64,000 nucleotides of DNA from JANQEU01 sp965601455 (GCA_965601455.1 OZ271831.1:4836001-4900000), one strand, 5' to 3'; counted from the first letter of the stretch, positions 44,658 through 53,388 are shown. Translations and numbers: made by a program. The notes: generated by a model from the letters alone, not told the origin.

Positions 44658-44769
44658 ATGTATTTGATTTGTTTCTGGCAAAACAGCGTGCTACTTCTCG
44701 AAACTCTTGTTAACAAATTCCAAAACTGTGTTAATGGCGTGTTAAAGGAGCATCCAAGTGACAAAAGCC

Positions 44770-44785
44770 ATTTGTTTATACAAAT
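44770..44785. promoter_or_regulatory. Inverted repeat before the PadR gene, possible PadR operator
   Basis: ATTTGT-ttat-ACAAAT is a perfect 6-4-6 palindrome 54 bases before the PadR ATG. The decamer CGAAACAAAT occurs at 44786-44795 and again at 44831-44840 at the start codon. PadR proteins often autoregulate, so this region is the likely operator, but the exact site is inference. Confidence 0.4.
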
Positions 44786-44838
44786 CGAAACAAATAAATG
44801 CCTGTTACGTTAAATCAAATCATGCAAAACCGAAACAA

Positions 44839-45171
44839 ATGAAAGGAACACATCTTGGAGAGTTTGAAGAGTTAGTGCTTCTAGTGGTGCTGATTCTTCA
44901 AAAAGAAGCCTATGTGCTGAAGATTAAAAGTGAAGTTTTTGATCAAACCGGAAGATCAGTGACAATGGGTTCTCTACACCCTACGCTTAGTCGTCTTGAG
45001 AACAAAGGGTTTTTATCTTCGGAATTGACGGGAGCTACAAATGAAAGGGGTGGTAGGCGAAAGAGAGTATACCATCTTACTGCATCCGGCAAGGCGGCAT
45101 TGAATGCTGTTAAAACCATGCGTTCTAACCTATGGAATCAAGTCCCTGACTTTGCAATGAAAATAGTGTGA
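44839..45171 (+). CDS. PadR-family transcriptional regulator
   Basis: 110 residues from the ATG at 44839. Winged-helix repressor: LGEFEELVLLVVLILQKEAY, MGSLHPTLSRLENKGFLSSE with the recognition helix, and the wing GGRRKRVYHLTASGKAAL. This N-terminal PadR domain is short (no long C-terminal dimerisation helix), as in the Bacteroidota branch that precedes FtsX-type permeases with a prefix domain. It ends 3 bases before the permease ATG, so the repressor and permease form one operon. In-frame starts upstream are rejected because the family N-terminus begins at this Met. Confidence 0.92.
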   Translation: MKGTHLGEFEELVLLVVLILQKEAYVLKIKSEVFDQTGRSVTMGSLHPTLSRLENKGFLSSELTGATNERGGRRKRVYHLTASGKAALNAVKTMRSNLWNQVPDFAMKIV

Positions 45172-45174
45172 GTG

Positions 45175-47769
45175 ATGGATAAGGAAAAAACCCTATCGCT
45201 TCGAATCATACGATTTTGGTGTTCGTCCTCCTTGGTTGAAGAGATTGAAGGGAACCTGATTGAATTCAAATCCCAACAGCAGAAAGGATTTATAAACTCT
45301 ATAAAATATTGGATGGAAGTCTTAGGCTACATCCGTCTAAGTACCATGAAGAATTTATTTAAAGGCCCTTCCAGACGACCAAACATCTTATTTAATCCGA
45401 AGTTGGCGGTGAGAGTACTGTTCAGTCATAAGACATCTGCCTTGATTAATGTGTCAGGTTTTACCCTTGGAATGATCTGTATGCTATTCCTCTTTTTCTA
45501 CGTTGCCGATGAAATGTCTTATGACACTTTTCACCAAGAGAGGGATAAAATATACCGGGCAATCCGAACGGCTGAACTTAATGGTACCCCGTATAAAATC
45601 GGAGTTACTTCCGGCCCATTTGGCCCTGCTTTGGTCCAGGATTTTGAGGGAACGATACATTCGATGTGTCGATATTTTCCGAATAATGGACTAGTCACCG
45701 TAGGGGAGAAGAAGTTTGCTGAGGAGGAAATTATTTACGCCGATGATAACTTCTTTCAATTCTTCACTTTCGAACTGGTATCAGGAAACCCACAGCATGT
45801 GCTGTCTTTGCCAAATAATGTGGTGATTAGCGAATTATTAGCGACAAAATACTTTCCCGGACAAAATCCGATCAACAAGACCATCAATATTAATGTAGAC
45901 AATAGTTATATCGTAACGGGTGTCTTTCGCGACCTGACGAACAAAAGGACGCACATGAAGTTTGATATGGTTGCCAGCCTTGGGTTTTACGAATCAGCTT
46001 CGTGGTTTGATGGATGGTGGAATAACGGACTGATCACTTATGTAAAAATTGATTCTCCAAATGAGGCCCAGGTTGTAGCCGATCAGCTTGACGGGTTTAT
46101 GGAAAAATATTTTGGGGATGATTTCAAGCAAACAGGCTCCAAAATTGGGCTGACCCTTGAATCGATAAGTGAAACATATTTCAACAACGATACTCGGTAT
46201 GATTTTGTAAGACACGGCGATTGGCCTACTCTCAGGGTATTGATTATGGTAGGATTTGCCATACTTTTCATCGCAAGTTTCAACTTCATCAATCTATCCA
46301 TCGCGTTTTCCTTCAAAAGGAGTAAGGAGGTAGGAATCCGAAAGGTTCTCGGTGTAGAGAAGAGCAGGCTAGTTACTCAATTCATGGGAGAATCAGCCAT
46401 TGTTCTGTTTTTCTCATTTGTGATTTCTATGATCCTATGTCAGCTCTTGCTTCCAATAATCAACAATTTCTTTGATCTGGATGTCCGGCTCAATTGGTTA
46501 GATCCTGGGGTATGGGTTTTCCTTTCCAGTCTGTATTTTATCATCCTCATATTTTCATCATTATACCCATCACTAATGATGGCTTCATTTAAGCCTCTAT
46601 CTGTTCTGAACGGACGACTACCGTCAGTAGGGAAAGGATTTGGGCTTCGCAGGTTACTGGTCGTCACCCAATTTGCAATCAGCATTTTCCTTATTTCTGC
46701 AACCTTTTTCATTGTAACACAGATCAAGTACGTTCAAGGGCTTGATGTAGGGTTCAACAAAGAGGCGGTACTTATTATCAATAATTCTAACAGTGACATA
46801 AGAGCCAACCTTGATCAATTCAAAACGGACCTCCTTATCAACCCCAACATAAACTCTGTCACCTCTATGACCGGCGAACCAGGGGGTTTTCACGATGCGA
46901 CGGTGGTGGACGTCCCGGGTCTTGATGAGATGATACGGGTTCGGACGGTATTCACCGATTACAACTATCTCTCAACTCTAGGTATTTCATTGTCCGCCGG
47001 AGAAAATTTCAATGAGAACATGACTTCGTGGGAGGATGCCTCCATCATCTTTAATCAAGCAGCATTAGAGGAGATGGGACTTTCTCCGGAAGAGCTTTTA
47101 TACAAAACCGTGGACTTACCTAGTTGGGAGGTACAAGGGAAAGTTGTTGGAATATCAACGAATTACAATTTCACTTCACTAAAAGAGAAAATAGAACCTT
47201 TGGTAATCGTATTGAGCAACCGTCACCATAGGAGGTATGCAATCTCACTTAACTCGGCAAACCTTTCAGATGGTATCGAATATGTTTCCGAGGTGTGGCA
47301 AAAATTTTCACCGGAATATCCAATCAAGTACAAATTCCTGGATGACTCATTGAATGAGCTGTATGAGAATGAAATTAAACAGAGTAAAGTCTTTATCACA
47401 TTTTCCGGGGTTTCAATACTTCTGGCTTGCCTGGGAATCCTTGGTCTGGCCTCTTACATAGCGCAAAGAAGACAGAAGGAGTTGGGAATTAGAAAAGTCC
47501 TTGGTGCTTCAGTTTTACAATTGATTGCTCTTATTGGAAAACAATTTCTCATCTCGGTATTTTTCGCAATGGTAGTAGCCACACCGTTCTGCTACTTCTT
47601 TGTTAAACAATGGCTCGAGTCCTTTGCTTACCGCATCGATCTTCTCAATCATTTAGACCTTTTCGTTTTAGGAGGTATCATTGCAGCCCTTGTCGCAGTG
47701 GTCACCATTTCCGCCAGAACGTATCGATCTGCGATTAGTAATCCGACAAGCAGTCTAAAGTACGAATAA
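45175..47769 (+). CDS. FtsX-like ABC permease with N-terminal permease-prefix domain
   Basis: 864 residues from the ATG at 45175. An N-terminal prefix domain of about 60 residues (SSLVEEIEGNLIEFKSQQQ and INSIKYWMEVLGYIRLST) links to a MacB-type permease: membrane helix (ALINVSGFTLGMICMLFLFF), periplasmic core, FtsX helices (KRSKEVGIRKVLGVEKSRL), second core, final FtsX helices (QKELGIRKVLGASVLQL). This PadR-plus-prefix-permease pair recurs in Bacteroidota. There is no ATPase beside it. It is followed by a histidine kinase with its own promoter box. Confidence 0.92.
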   Translation: MDKEKTLSLRIIRFWCSSSLVEEIEGNLIEFKSQQQKGFINSIKYWMEVLGYIRLSTMKNLFKGPSRRPNILFNPKLAVRVLFSHKTSALINVSGFTLGMICMLFLFFYVADEMSYDTFHQERDKIYRAIRTAELNGTPYKIGVTSGPFGPALVQDFEGTIHSMCRYFPNNGLVTVGEKKFAEEEIIYADDNFFQFFTFELVSGNPQHVLSLPNNVVISELLATKYFPGQNPINKTININVDNSYIVTGVFRDLTNKRTHMKFDMVASLGFYESASWFDGWWNNGLITYVKIDSPNEAQVVADQLDGFMEKYFGDDFKQTGSKIGLTLESISETYFNNDTRYDFVRHGDWPTLRVLIMVGFAILFIASFNFINLSIAFSFKRSKEVGIRKVLGVEKSRLVTQFMGESAIVLFFSFVISMILCQLLLPIINNFFDLDVRLNWLDPGVWVFLSSLYFIILIFSSLYPSLMMASFKPLSVLNGRLPSVGKGFGLRRLLVVTQFAISIFLISATFFIVTQIKYVQGLDVGFNKEAVLIINNSNSDIRANLDQFKTDLLINPNINSVTSMTGEPGGFHDATVVDVPGLDEMIRVRTVFTDYNYLSTLGISLSAGENFNENMTSWEDASIIFNQAALEEMGLSPEELLYKTVDLPSWEVQGKVVGISTNYNFTSLKEKIEPLVIVLSNRHHRRYAISLNSANLSDGIEYVSEVWQKFSPEYPIKYKFLDDSLNELYENEIKQSKVFITFSGVSILLACLGILGLASYIAQRRQKELGIRKVLGASVLQLIALIGKQFLISVFFAMVVATPFCYFFVKQWLESFAYRIDLLNHLDLFVLGGIIAALVAVVTISARTYRSAISNPTSSLKYE

Positions 47770-47813
47770 AGTTAATGATGTGTTAAAGTCAGAATTCAAC
47801 GATAAGATCACCT

Positions 47814-47821
47814 TATTTTTG
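47814..47821 (+). promoter_or_regulatory. -7 promoter box TATTTTTG next to the kinase start
   Basis: Perfect TANNTTTG ending 4 bases before the ATG at 47826, so the predicted transcript would start essentially at the start codon. See the finding on leaderless candidates. Confidence 0.45.
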
Positions 47822-47825
47822 AAAG

Positions 47826-49055
47826 ATGACCAATGCCCCTATTCGTATAGTCGTTTTGTTGGCGGCCTTGTCTTTCATTTCAATCATCATTACCCAGGTC
47901 TATCTGGTAAATAAGGCGGTAGATAGTCAGCAACAACAATTTGATCATACTGTACAGATAGCTCTGCGGAATGTTGTGGAATCTGTTTGTGAGGTAACAG
48001 GTGTAGATGTTCCCAGCAATGACCCGATTGACCAGGTTTCCAATAATTATTTCGTCGTCAGGACAAATAACAAGATTGACCTGGAAGCATTGGAATACCA
48101 TCTCAAAGCCGAGCTGACTAAGAGGGAAGTAAATCTTGATTTTGAATATGGGGTATATGACTGTCAGACAGACAGAATGGTATATGGAGATCTTGTTTCG
48201 CTTTCCACGATGGATCGGAAAGACGTTTCCGGTACCTTACCCAAACTCAGTGACTATGATTATTACTTTGGTGTTTACTTTCCCGATAAGCGCTCTGATA
48301 TCCTTTGGGGGATGGATTGGTGGAAATTCACTTCTGCTATTACCATATTGGTGTTGATATTTTTCTCCTACACACTTTTTGTGCTGTTAAGACAAAAACG
48401 GCTTTCAGCTATTCAAAGGGATTTCGTAAATAATATTACTCATGAATTTAAAACTCCCATAGCTACTCTGAAAGTGGCGTCGGAGGTTTTGGGATCTACA
48501 TCGGAAGCTTCAAGATCCTTAAAATACGCTCAGATTGTGAAGAAAGAGTGTCAGAGATTGGAGAAACACGTTGATCAGTTATTGAAATCTGCGATCGCCG
48601 AAGAACGGCAAAACCTTTTAATCGAATCTGTTGATTTGAGTCAGCTGACTCACCAGATAATTGCTGGATATATACATGAGAAGGAGGTTTCTCTGGAGAT
48701 AGAGCAGGGAGTAATTGTTGAGGCCGATAAGTATTTTTTGGAGAATGCGATTTTCAATTTATTCGATAACGCGGTAAAGTACGGAGGAAGCACTATTGAA
48801 ATTAGGGTAGTAAAGGATATAGACTCAGGCCAGGGATATTGTCAAATTTGGGATAATGGCAGTTCAATCAATAAAAAGGAATCGGCCAACATATTTAAAA
48901 AATTCTACAGAATTAGTACGGGTGACGCACACGATGTTAAAGGCTTTGGGCTTGGTCTTTTTGTTGTGAAAAAGTCGATCAAACAAATGAGCGGAACCGT
49001 GAACGTGGATATTTCCAATGGAAGTGCTTTTACGATTAATTTGAAACTGGCATGA
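47826..49055 (+). CDS. Sensor histidine kinase (first of two)
   Basis: 409 residues. Helix at 8-28, periplasmic sensor of about 135 residues, second helix at about 168-188, then HisKA with the phospho-acceptor His206 in NNITHEFKTPIATLK. HATPase_c motifs are N box LENAIFNLFDNAVKYG, G1 variant IWDNGSSI (usual DXGXG changed), and G2 GFGLGLFVVKKS. The stop overlaps the response regulator start (ATGA), which fixes the pairing. No known ligand domain is seen. Confidence 0.93.
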   Translation: MTNAPIRIVVLLAALSFISIIITQVYLVNKAVDSQQQQFDHTVQIALRNVVESVCEVTGVDVPSNDPIDQVSNNYFVVRTNNKIDLEALEYHLKAELTKREVNLDFEYGVYDCQTDRMVYGDLVSLSTMDRKDVSGTLPKLSDYDYYFGVYFPDKRSDILWGMDWWKFTSAITILVLIFFSYTLFVLLRQKRLSAIQRDFVNNITHEFKTPIATLKVASEVLGSTSEASRSLKYAQIVKKECQRLEKHVDQLLKSAIAEERQNLLIESVDLSQLTHQIIAGYIHEKEVSLEIEQGVIVEADKYFLENAIFNLFDNAVKYGGSTIEIRVVKDIDSGQGYCQIWDNGSSINKKESANIFKKFYRISTGDAHDVKGFGLGLFVVKKSIKQMSGTVNVDISNGSAFTINLKLA

Positions 49056-49738
49056 AAGGAAGAATACTACTTATTGAAGACGACCAAAATCTCGGGTTTG
49101 TAACAAAAGATGGTCTGGAATCTGAGGGATATGAAGTGAATTGGTTTGAAGATGGTAGTCAAATCGATTACGAAGGTTTGAATCAATACGATTTGTGTCT
49201 TCTTGACATCATGCTTCCTAGAGAGGATGGCTTCTCTCTGGCTCGTGGTATTCGCAAAAAACAGGAATTTATTCCAATAATTTTTTTGACAGCCCGAAGT
49301 ATGGAAGAGGATCGCCTGAAGGGTTTCGAAATTGGTGGAGACGACTACATCACAAAACCTTTTTCTCTAAAGGAGTTAGTTTATCGTATCGGAGTATTCA
49401 TGAGGAGAACCTATGGCGGTAACAGCCAAATAAATTCCTATACTGTTGATAAGATAGGTAACTATGAGTTTCATAGAAATACACTTGAACTAGTACACAA
49501 TCAGAAAAGACAGTCCTTAACCAGGATGGAAGCACAGATTCTGGATTGTTTGTTGGAAAAGAAGAATTCTGTGGTTGAAAGGAGTGAAATTCTGATCAAG
49601 GTTTGGGGCGATGACGATTACTTCAAAGGACGTAGCTTGGATGTGTTTATATCAAGACTTAGGAAATACCTCATGCACGATCCTTCCATTAAAATCAGGA
49701 ATCATCATGGAGTGGGTTTTGCCTTGCAACAGGATTGA
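49052..49738 (+). CDS. OmpR/PhoB-type response regulator (first of two)
   Basis: 228 residues. Receiver residues are Glu9-Asp10-Asp11, phospho-acceptor Asp52 in LLDIMLPREDG, Thr80, and Lys102 in DDYITKPFSLKELV. The C-terminal winged helix (LTRMEAQILDCLLEKKNSVV to VFISRLRKYLMHDPS) is intact. Partner of the kinase just upstream, with which it shares 4 bases. Targets unknown; the permease operon next to it is the obvious candidate. Confidence 0.94.
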   Translation: MKGRILLIEDDQNLGFVTKDGLESEGYEVNWFEDGSQIDYEGLNQYDLCLLDIMLPREDGFSLARGIRKKQEFIPIIFLTARSMEEDRLKGFEIGGDDYITKPFSLKELVYRIGVFMRRTYGGNSQINSYTVDKIGNYEFHRNTLELVHNQKRQSLTRMEAQILDCLLEKKNSVVERSEILIKVWGDDDYFKGRSLDVFISRLRKYLMHDPSIKIRNHHGVGFALQQD

Positions 49739-49766
49739 TTTTCTCGGTTAAAAAAGGTTAATCGCA

Positions 49767-49796
49767 TTTGGATGGTTTTTATTGCCTTTAGTTTTG
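49767..49796 (+). promoter_or_regulatory. TTTG-N18-TAGTTTTG promoter before the second kinase
   Basis: TTTG at 49767-49770 and TAGTTTTG at 49789-49796, 18 bases apart, match the Bacteroidota -33/-7 pattern. The box ends 4 bases before the ATG at 49801, so the mRNA would have little or no leader. Confidence 0.55.
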
Positions 49797-49800
49797 AGGA

Positions 49801-51351
49801 ATGAGTGCCTCAAGACTGAGATGGGTAATTGCCCTGATGACAGTAGCCGTGGCCGGCCTAATTGCATTCCAATGGTATTGGGTGGATACTGTTGTAGTTG
49901 CAAATGAGGATCAATTCAAAAAGGATGTATTCCAGGCACTGGAAGAAGTTAGTAGGAAAATTGAACGGCAGGAGATTCTGAATTATGTAAATCAGAAATC
50001 ACTCCAACCCACCATAAAACCAATTGATCCGGGGAAGCCTACTACTGGATTTCAATCCGAACTTTACTATGAATTACAGGGTGGAATTGATTCTGCCGAT
50101 GTAAATTTCTATTTTTCCATGGATGCTACAGGTCAGGTTCGATTCAGTAGTTCGATTTCTTCATTTCCTCCCAGCAATCAAAAAGCGGTAAAAAACTCTA
50201 TGGAGAGGAATCAGTTGGAATCCCGGTTACAACGAGTAAACAATAAATCGGAAATGGTCATGGATCTATTAGAGGACCTCATGATACCCCGACATTTATC
50301 GACAAGAATAAACGAAGTAATCATCGACTCGTTGCTTCGAATGGAATTAAGAAAAAGGGGGATTGACCTCATCTACGATTTTGGAGTTATTAAACCTACT
50401 GAAGGCCGTTTTGTATCTATAACCGATCCTTCAAAGACCAGGGATCTATCAGAATCCCAGTATAAGGCTTATTTATTTCCCAATGATATTATGGGTGACC
50501 CAAGTTTGTTATCCGTCTATTTTCCTGGTGAGAACGAATTCATGCTCGGTAAAATGTGGTTTACAATTGGGAGTTCCGGTGGTCTTATACTGATTATTCT
50601 CTTCTGCTTTGGCTATGCGGTGAATACAATAGTGAGGCAAAAGAATATTTCTGTCATGAAAAACGATTTTATCAACAACATGACTCATGAGTTTAAAACC
50701 CCTATAGCCACAATTGGTTTGGCAGTCGAAGCTTTACAGGACAATGAACTTCAATCCGTTCCTGAACTGAGGGAAAAATACCTACGAATGGTCGGTGAAG
50801 AGAATAAAAGACTAGGAACACAGGTGGAGAAGGTTTTACAGATGTCGTTGATTGATAAACGACAACTTAAATTCAACATTGAATCCCTAAATGTCCATGA
50901 CCTTATTCAACAAGCTGTTGACAAAATGAGCATTCAGATCGAAAGTAACCAAGGTCAACTTTCGACATCCCTAGCTGCAAAGAGCACAATCATTCGTACG
51001 GATGCGACTCATTTTCTTAATGTGATTTTGAATCTTATGGACAATGCAATAAAGTACTCTGAGGATGCTCCAAAGATTATGATTCGCACTTCAAATACCC
51101 GTAGTGCTTTGTCTGTCTCGATTAAAGATCACGGAATAGGTATGACAAAAGAGGAGGCAAAACATATATTTCAGAGGTTCTACCGTGTTCCTACAGGAAA
51201 CCTGCATAATGTTAAAGGCTTTGGTTTGGGTCTAACCTATGTAAAAACTGTTGTGGACTTAATGAATGGAACCATCATGGTCGAGAGTGAACCCCAAAAA
51301 GGAACTAACTTCATACTAAATTTCCCACTAAGCGAAAATGACCAAACCTAG
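49801..51351 (+). CDS. Sensor histidine kinase (second of two)
   Basis: 516 residues. Helix at about 8-26, a long periplasmic sensor of about 225 residues with predicted coiled segments (MERNQLESRLQRVNNKSEM), helix at about 258-275, HisKA with His296 in NNMTHEFKTPIATIG, N box LNVILNLMDNAIKYS, G1 KDHGIGM and G2 GFGLGLTYVKTV. The sensor is longer than in the first kinase, so the pairs likely see different signals. It overlaps its response regulator by 14 bases. Confidence 0.94.
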   Translation: MSASRLRWVIALMTVAVAGLIAFQWYWVDTVVVANEDQFKKDVFQALEEVSRKIERQEILNYVNQKSLQPTIKPIDPGKPTTGFQSELYYELQGGIDSADVNFYFSMDATGQVRFSSSISSFPPSNQKAVKNSMERNQLESRLQRVNNKSEMVMDLLEDLMIPRHLSTRINEVIIDSLLRMELRKRGIDLIYDFGVIKPTEGRFVSITDPSKTRDLSESQYKAYLFPNDIMGDPSLLSVYFPGENEFMLGKMWFTIGSSGGLILIILFCFGYAVNTIVRQKNISVMKNDFINNMTHEFKTPIATIGLAVEALQDNELQSVPELREKYLRMVGEENKRLGTQVEKVLQMSLIDKRQLKFNIESLNVHDLIQQAVDKMSIQIESNQGQLSTSLAAKSTIIRTDATHFLNVILNLMDNAIKYSEDAPKIMIRTSNTRSALSVSIKDHGIGMTKEEAKHIFQRFYRVPTGNLHNVKGFGLGLTYVKTVVDLMNGTIMVESEPQKGTNFILNFPLSENDQT

Positions 51352-52030
51352 ATTATTGATTGTCGAAGATGATCCCAACCTTGGGCAGATACTTACAGAA
51401 TATCTCGCTTTAAAGGGGTTTGATACCATGCTTCGTGCAGATGGTGAGGAAGGTTTAAAGGCCTTTTACGATCATTCCTTTGACCTATGTATTTTGGATC
51501 TGATGATGCCAAAAAAAGATGGTTTTACACTTGCCAAGGAAATTCGACAGGTAAACTCCGATATTCCCATTGTATTTCTAACTGCCAAATCAATGAAACA
51601 AGATGTGATTCAAGGATTTGAGGTGGGTGGAGACGATTACATTACCAAACCATTTAGTATGGAAGAGCTGCTTTTGCGCTTACATGCCATACTTAAAAGA
51701 ACAGGCCAATCCGGGAGTAAGGAATTTCCGAAGGAGTTCAACCTCGGGAATCTTAAGTATTACTATGATCAAAATAAGCTACTGACCGCTGAAGGCGAAA
51801 TAAAGCTTACCACCAAGGAGAATGAACTTCTCAAAGTATTTTTTGAACACTTGAATGAGACCGTAAATAGAAGCTTTGCCCTCAAGAAAATCTGGAAAGA
51901 CGACACCTACTTTAATGCTCGAAGTATGGATGTGTACATTGCCAAGCTACGTAAATATCTCAAGGCAGAACCCTCTCTGAAAATCGTAACAGTTCACGGA
52001 GAAGGATTCAAGTTGATACAAACAGCCTAG
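51338..52030 (+). CDS. OmpR/PhoB-type response regulator (second of two)
   Basis: 230 residues. Receiver with Glu10-Asp11-Asp12, phospho-acceptor Asp54 in ILDLMMPKKDG and Lys104 in DDYITKPFSMEELL. The C-terminal winged helix carries LTTKENELLKVFFEHLNETV and the DNA-contact segment RSMDVYIAKLRKYLKAEPS. Closely similar to the first regulator, suggesting local duplication of a kinase/regulator pair. It is the last gene of the two-component block. Confidence 0.94.
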   Translation: MTKPRLLIVEDDPNLGQILTEYLALKGFDTMLRADGEEGLKAFYDHSFDLCILDLMMPKKDGFTLAKEIRQVNSDIPIVFLTAKSMKQDVIQGFEVGGDDYITKPFSMEELLLRLHAILKRTGQSGSKEFPKEFNLGNLKYYYDQNKLLTAEGEIKLTTKENELLKVFFEHLNETVNRSFALKKIWKDDTYFNARSMDVYIAKLRKYLKAEPSLKIVTVHGEGFKLIQTA

Positions 52031-52042
52031 TCGCTATTTCAT

Positions 52043-52050
52043 TATCTTTG
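52043..52050 (+). promoter_or_regulatory. -7 promoter box TATCTTTG before the HisA-like gene
   Basis: Perfect TANNTTTG 44 bases before the ATG. The leader between them can fold: TTGTTGGAG (52048-52056) with CTCCTAACAA (52077-52086) in one bulged stem, and AGGG/CCCT inside. Confidence 0.5.
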
Positions 52051-52094
52051 TTGGAGGGCGATTCACCCTAACCAAACTCCTAACAATCCGGACA

Positions 52095-52826
52095 ATGCAA
52101 TTGTTACCTTCCATATCAGTGCTCAATGGTCGCACGGCAAGATTGAAAAAGGGTGATTATGATACCCACACGCTCTACGACGATTCGCCACTTGATTTGG
52201 CAGAAAAATTTGAAGATCATGGGGTCACGGAAGTACACCTGGTGGATCTTGACGGCGCGAAGAAAGGTGCAATCGTCAATCACGCTACTTTGGAACTAAT
52301 AACAGGGCACACTAACCTGAAGGTTAATTTCACCGGGGGTCTTCATACGGATGGCGATTTATCATTGGCATTTGAATATGGTGCTGAGAGCATTACCGCC
52401 GCCACAATCTCCGTATATAACCCTGAACTATTTACTTCATGGATCATGTCTTACGGTAGGGAGCACATCGCATTGGGTGCGGATTGCTTAGATCGTATGA
52501 TAAAGGTTGGTGGTTGGCAACGGTCCACGCAAATCAATATTATCGATCACGTTTCTCATTATTTTGAAAGGGGATTAAAATACCTTAAAACCACTGACAT
52601 AAGCAGGGACGGGGTTTTGGAAGGACCGGCTTTTGACCTGTATAAGGAATTGATCAGTCAGTTTCCTGATTTACGAATCTACGCAAGTGGGGGTATTCGA
52701 AACATGGACGATATTCGACAATTAGAAGGAATAGGTCTTTACGGAGTAATCTTCGGGAAGGCTTTTTACGAAGGAAAAATCACCTTAAGTGAAATAGAGG
52801 AATTTATTTCGAAATCCTCGAACTAG
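52095..52826 (+). CDS. HisA-like TIM-barrel protein, catalytic Asp8 replaced by Ser
   Basis: 243 residues, normal HisA length, with most of the HisA pattern: VTEVHLVDLDGAKKGAIVNH, IALGADCLDRMIKVGGW, LKYLKTTDISRDGVLEGPA, IYASGGIRNMDDIRQLEG and YGVIFGKAFYEGKITL. The second phosphate site is intact. The first strand reads LLPSISVLNGRTARL where HisA has PAID; TCA at 52116-52118 gives Ser where Asp8, the general acid/base of HisA, should be. The first phosphate loop is also unusual (NFTGGLHTD for the GGGIR pattern). No other his gene is near. It is probably a HisA/HisF-related paralogue with another or no activity. Confidence 0.8.
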   Translation: MQLLPSISVLNGRTARLKKGDYDTHTLYDDSPLDLAEKFEDHGVTEVHLVDLDGAKKGAIVNHATLELITGHTNLKVNFTGGLHTDGDLSLAFEYGAESITAATISVYNPELFTSWIMSYGREHIALGADCLDRMIKVGGWQRSTQINIIDHVSHYFERGLKYLKTTDISRDGVLEGPAFDLYKELISQFPDLRIYASGGIRNMDDIRQLEGIGLYGVIFGKAFYEGKITLSEIEEFISKSSN

Positions 52827-53146
52827 TTGGTTACAATATCCTGCACCTCTTCATACTCCTCTACACTTCCGTCATACTTGTATTTGTAGATAAAGTAAAA
52901 CAGGAAATTGTACTTGGAGAAAGTATTTATGGAAGAGTCTGGCTCTACTGAAGATTCATCTTCGAGTTGATCAGCGTTTGGAATGCTCTCGACAAAACTA
53001 TCAGAGATTACTTCGTTGCTGGATCCAGGATCTATTGTTGAAGACTCAAGAGCATCACTCTCATTCACGTCATCTTCATTCACATCATTGGCAAGGGCTA
53101 CACTTGCGGTGAAGAAAATGGAAAGAATAAGAATTAAGAACTTCAC
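52823..53146 (-). CDS. Small acidic exported protein
   Basis: 107 residues. Signal peptide FLILILSIFFTASVALA is followed by a low-complexity acidic and Ser-rich stretch (NDVNEDDVNESDALESSTID and SSVEPDSSINTF). The C-terminus is aromatic (YNFLFYFIYKYKYDGSVEEY). No family recognised. The stop overlaps the end of the convergent HisA-like gene by 4 bases. It is probably expressed alone, since the next gene behind is the tRNA-His. Confidence 0.6.
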   Translation of the reverse strand: MKFLILILSIFFTASVALANDVNEDDVNESDALESSTIDPGSSNEVISDSFVESIPNADQLEDESSVEPDSSINTFSKYNFLFYFIYKYKYDGSVEEYEEVQDIVTN

Positions 53147-53289
53147 AATTAGTTTGGTGTTTATGCCAACGTTTTAAAAAGAACGGGAAATTAGGTATTT
53201 GGTTAACCTTTTTCCATTCTTTCTGAGACAAATAACCCTGTTCATGTGAAAAAGAGTTCACTTATTTGGAAAAAACTGGAAACATTTAA

Positions 53290-53311
53290 AATGTCTTCAG
53301 AATGTCTTCAG
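53290..53311. repeat. Tandem 11-bp duplication
   Basis: The unit AATGTCTTCAG occurs twice head to tail (53290-53300 and 53301-53311) in the intergenic region behind tRNA-His. Probably a small slippage duplication. Confidence 0.85.
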
Positions 53312-53358
53312 AATTGATAGCTGACAACCAATTGTTTAAATATGAAACCGTTTGAATT

Positions 53359-53385
53359 AAAAAAGCTCCACTGTAAGGAGCTTTT
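53359..53385 (-). terminator. Intrinsic terminator of tRNA-His
   Basis: On the minus strand AAAAGCTCC (53377-53385) pairs with GGAGCTTTT (53361-53369) around a 7-base loop and runs into TTTTTT. It ends the tRNA-His transcript just 3 bases after the mature 3' end. Confidence 0.85.
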
Positions 53386-53388
53386 GAG

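Noticed and set aside
52095..52826. Plain annotation as hisA in histidine biosynthesis
   Set aside because: The key Asp8 is Ser and no other his gene is near, so a plain hisA label is not justified.
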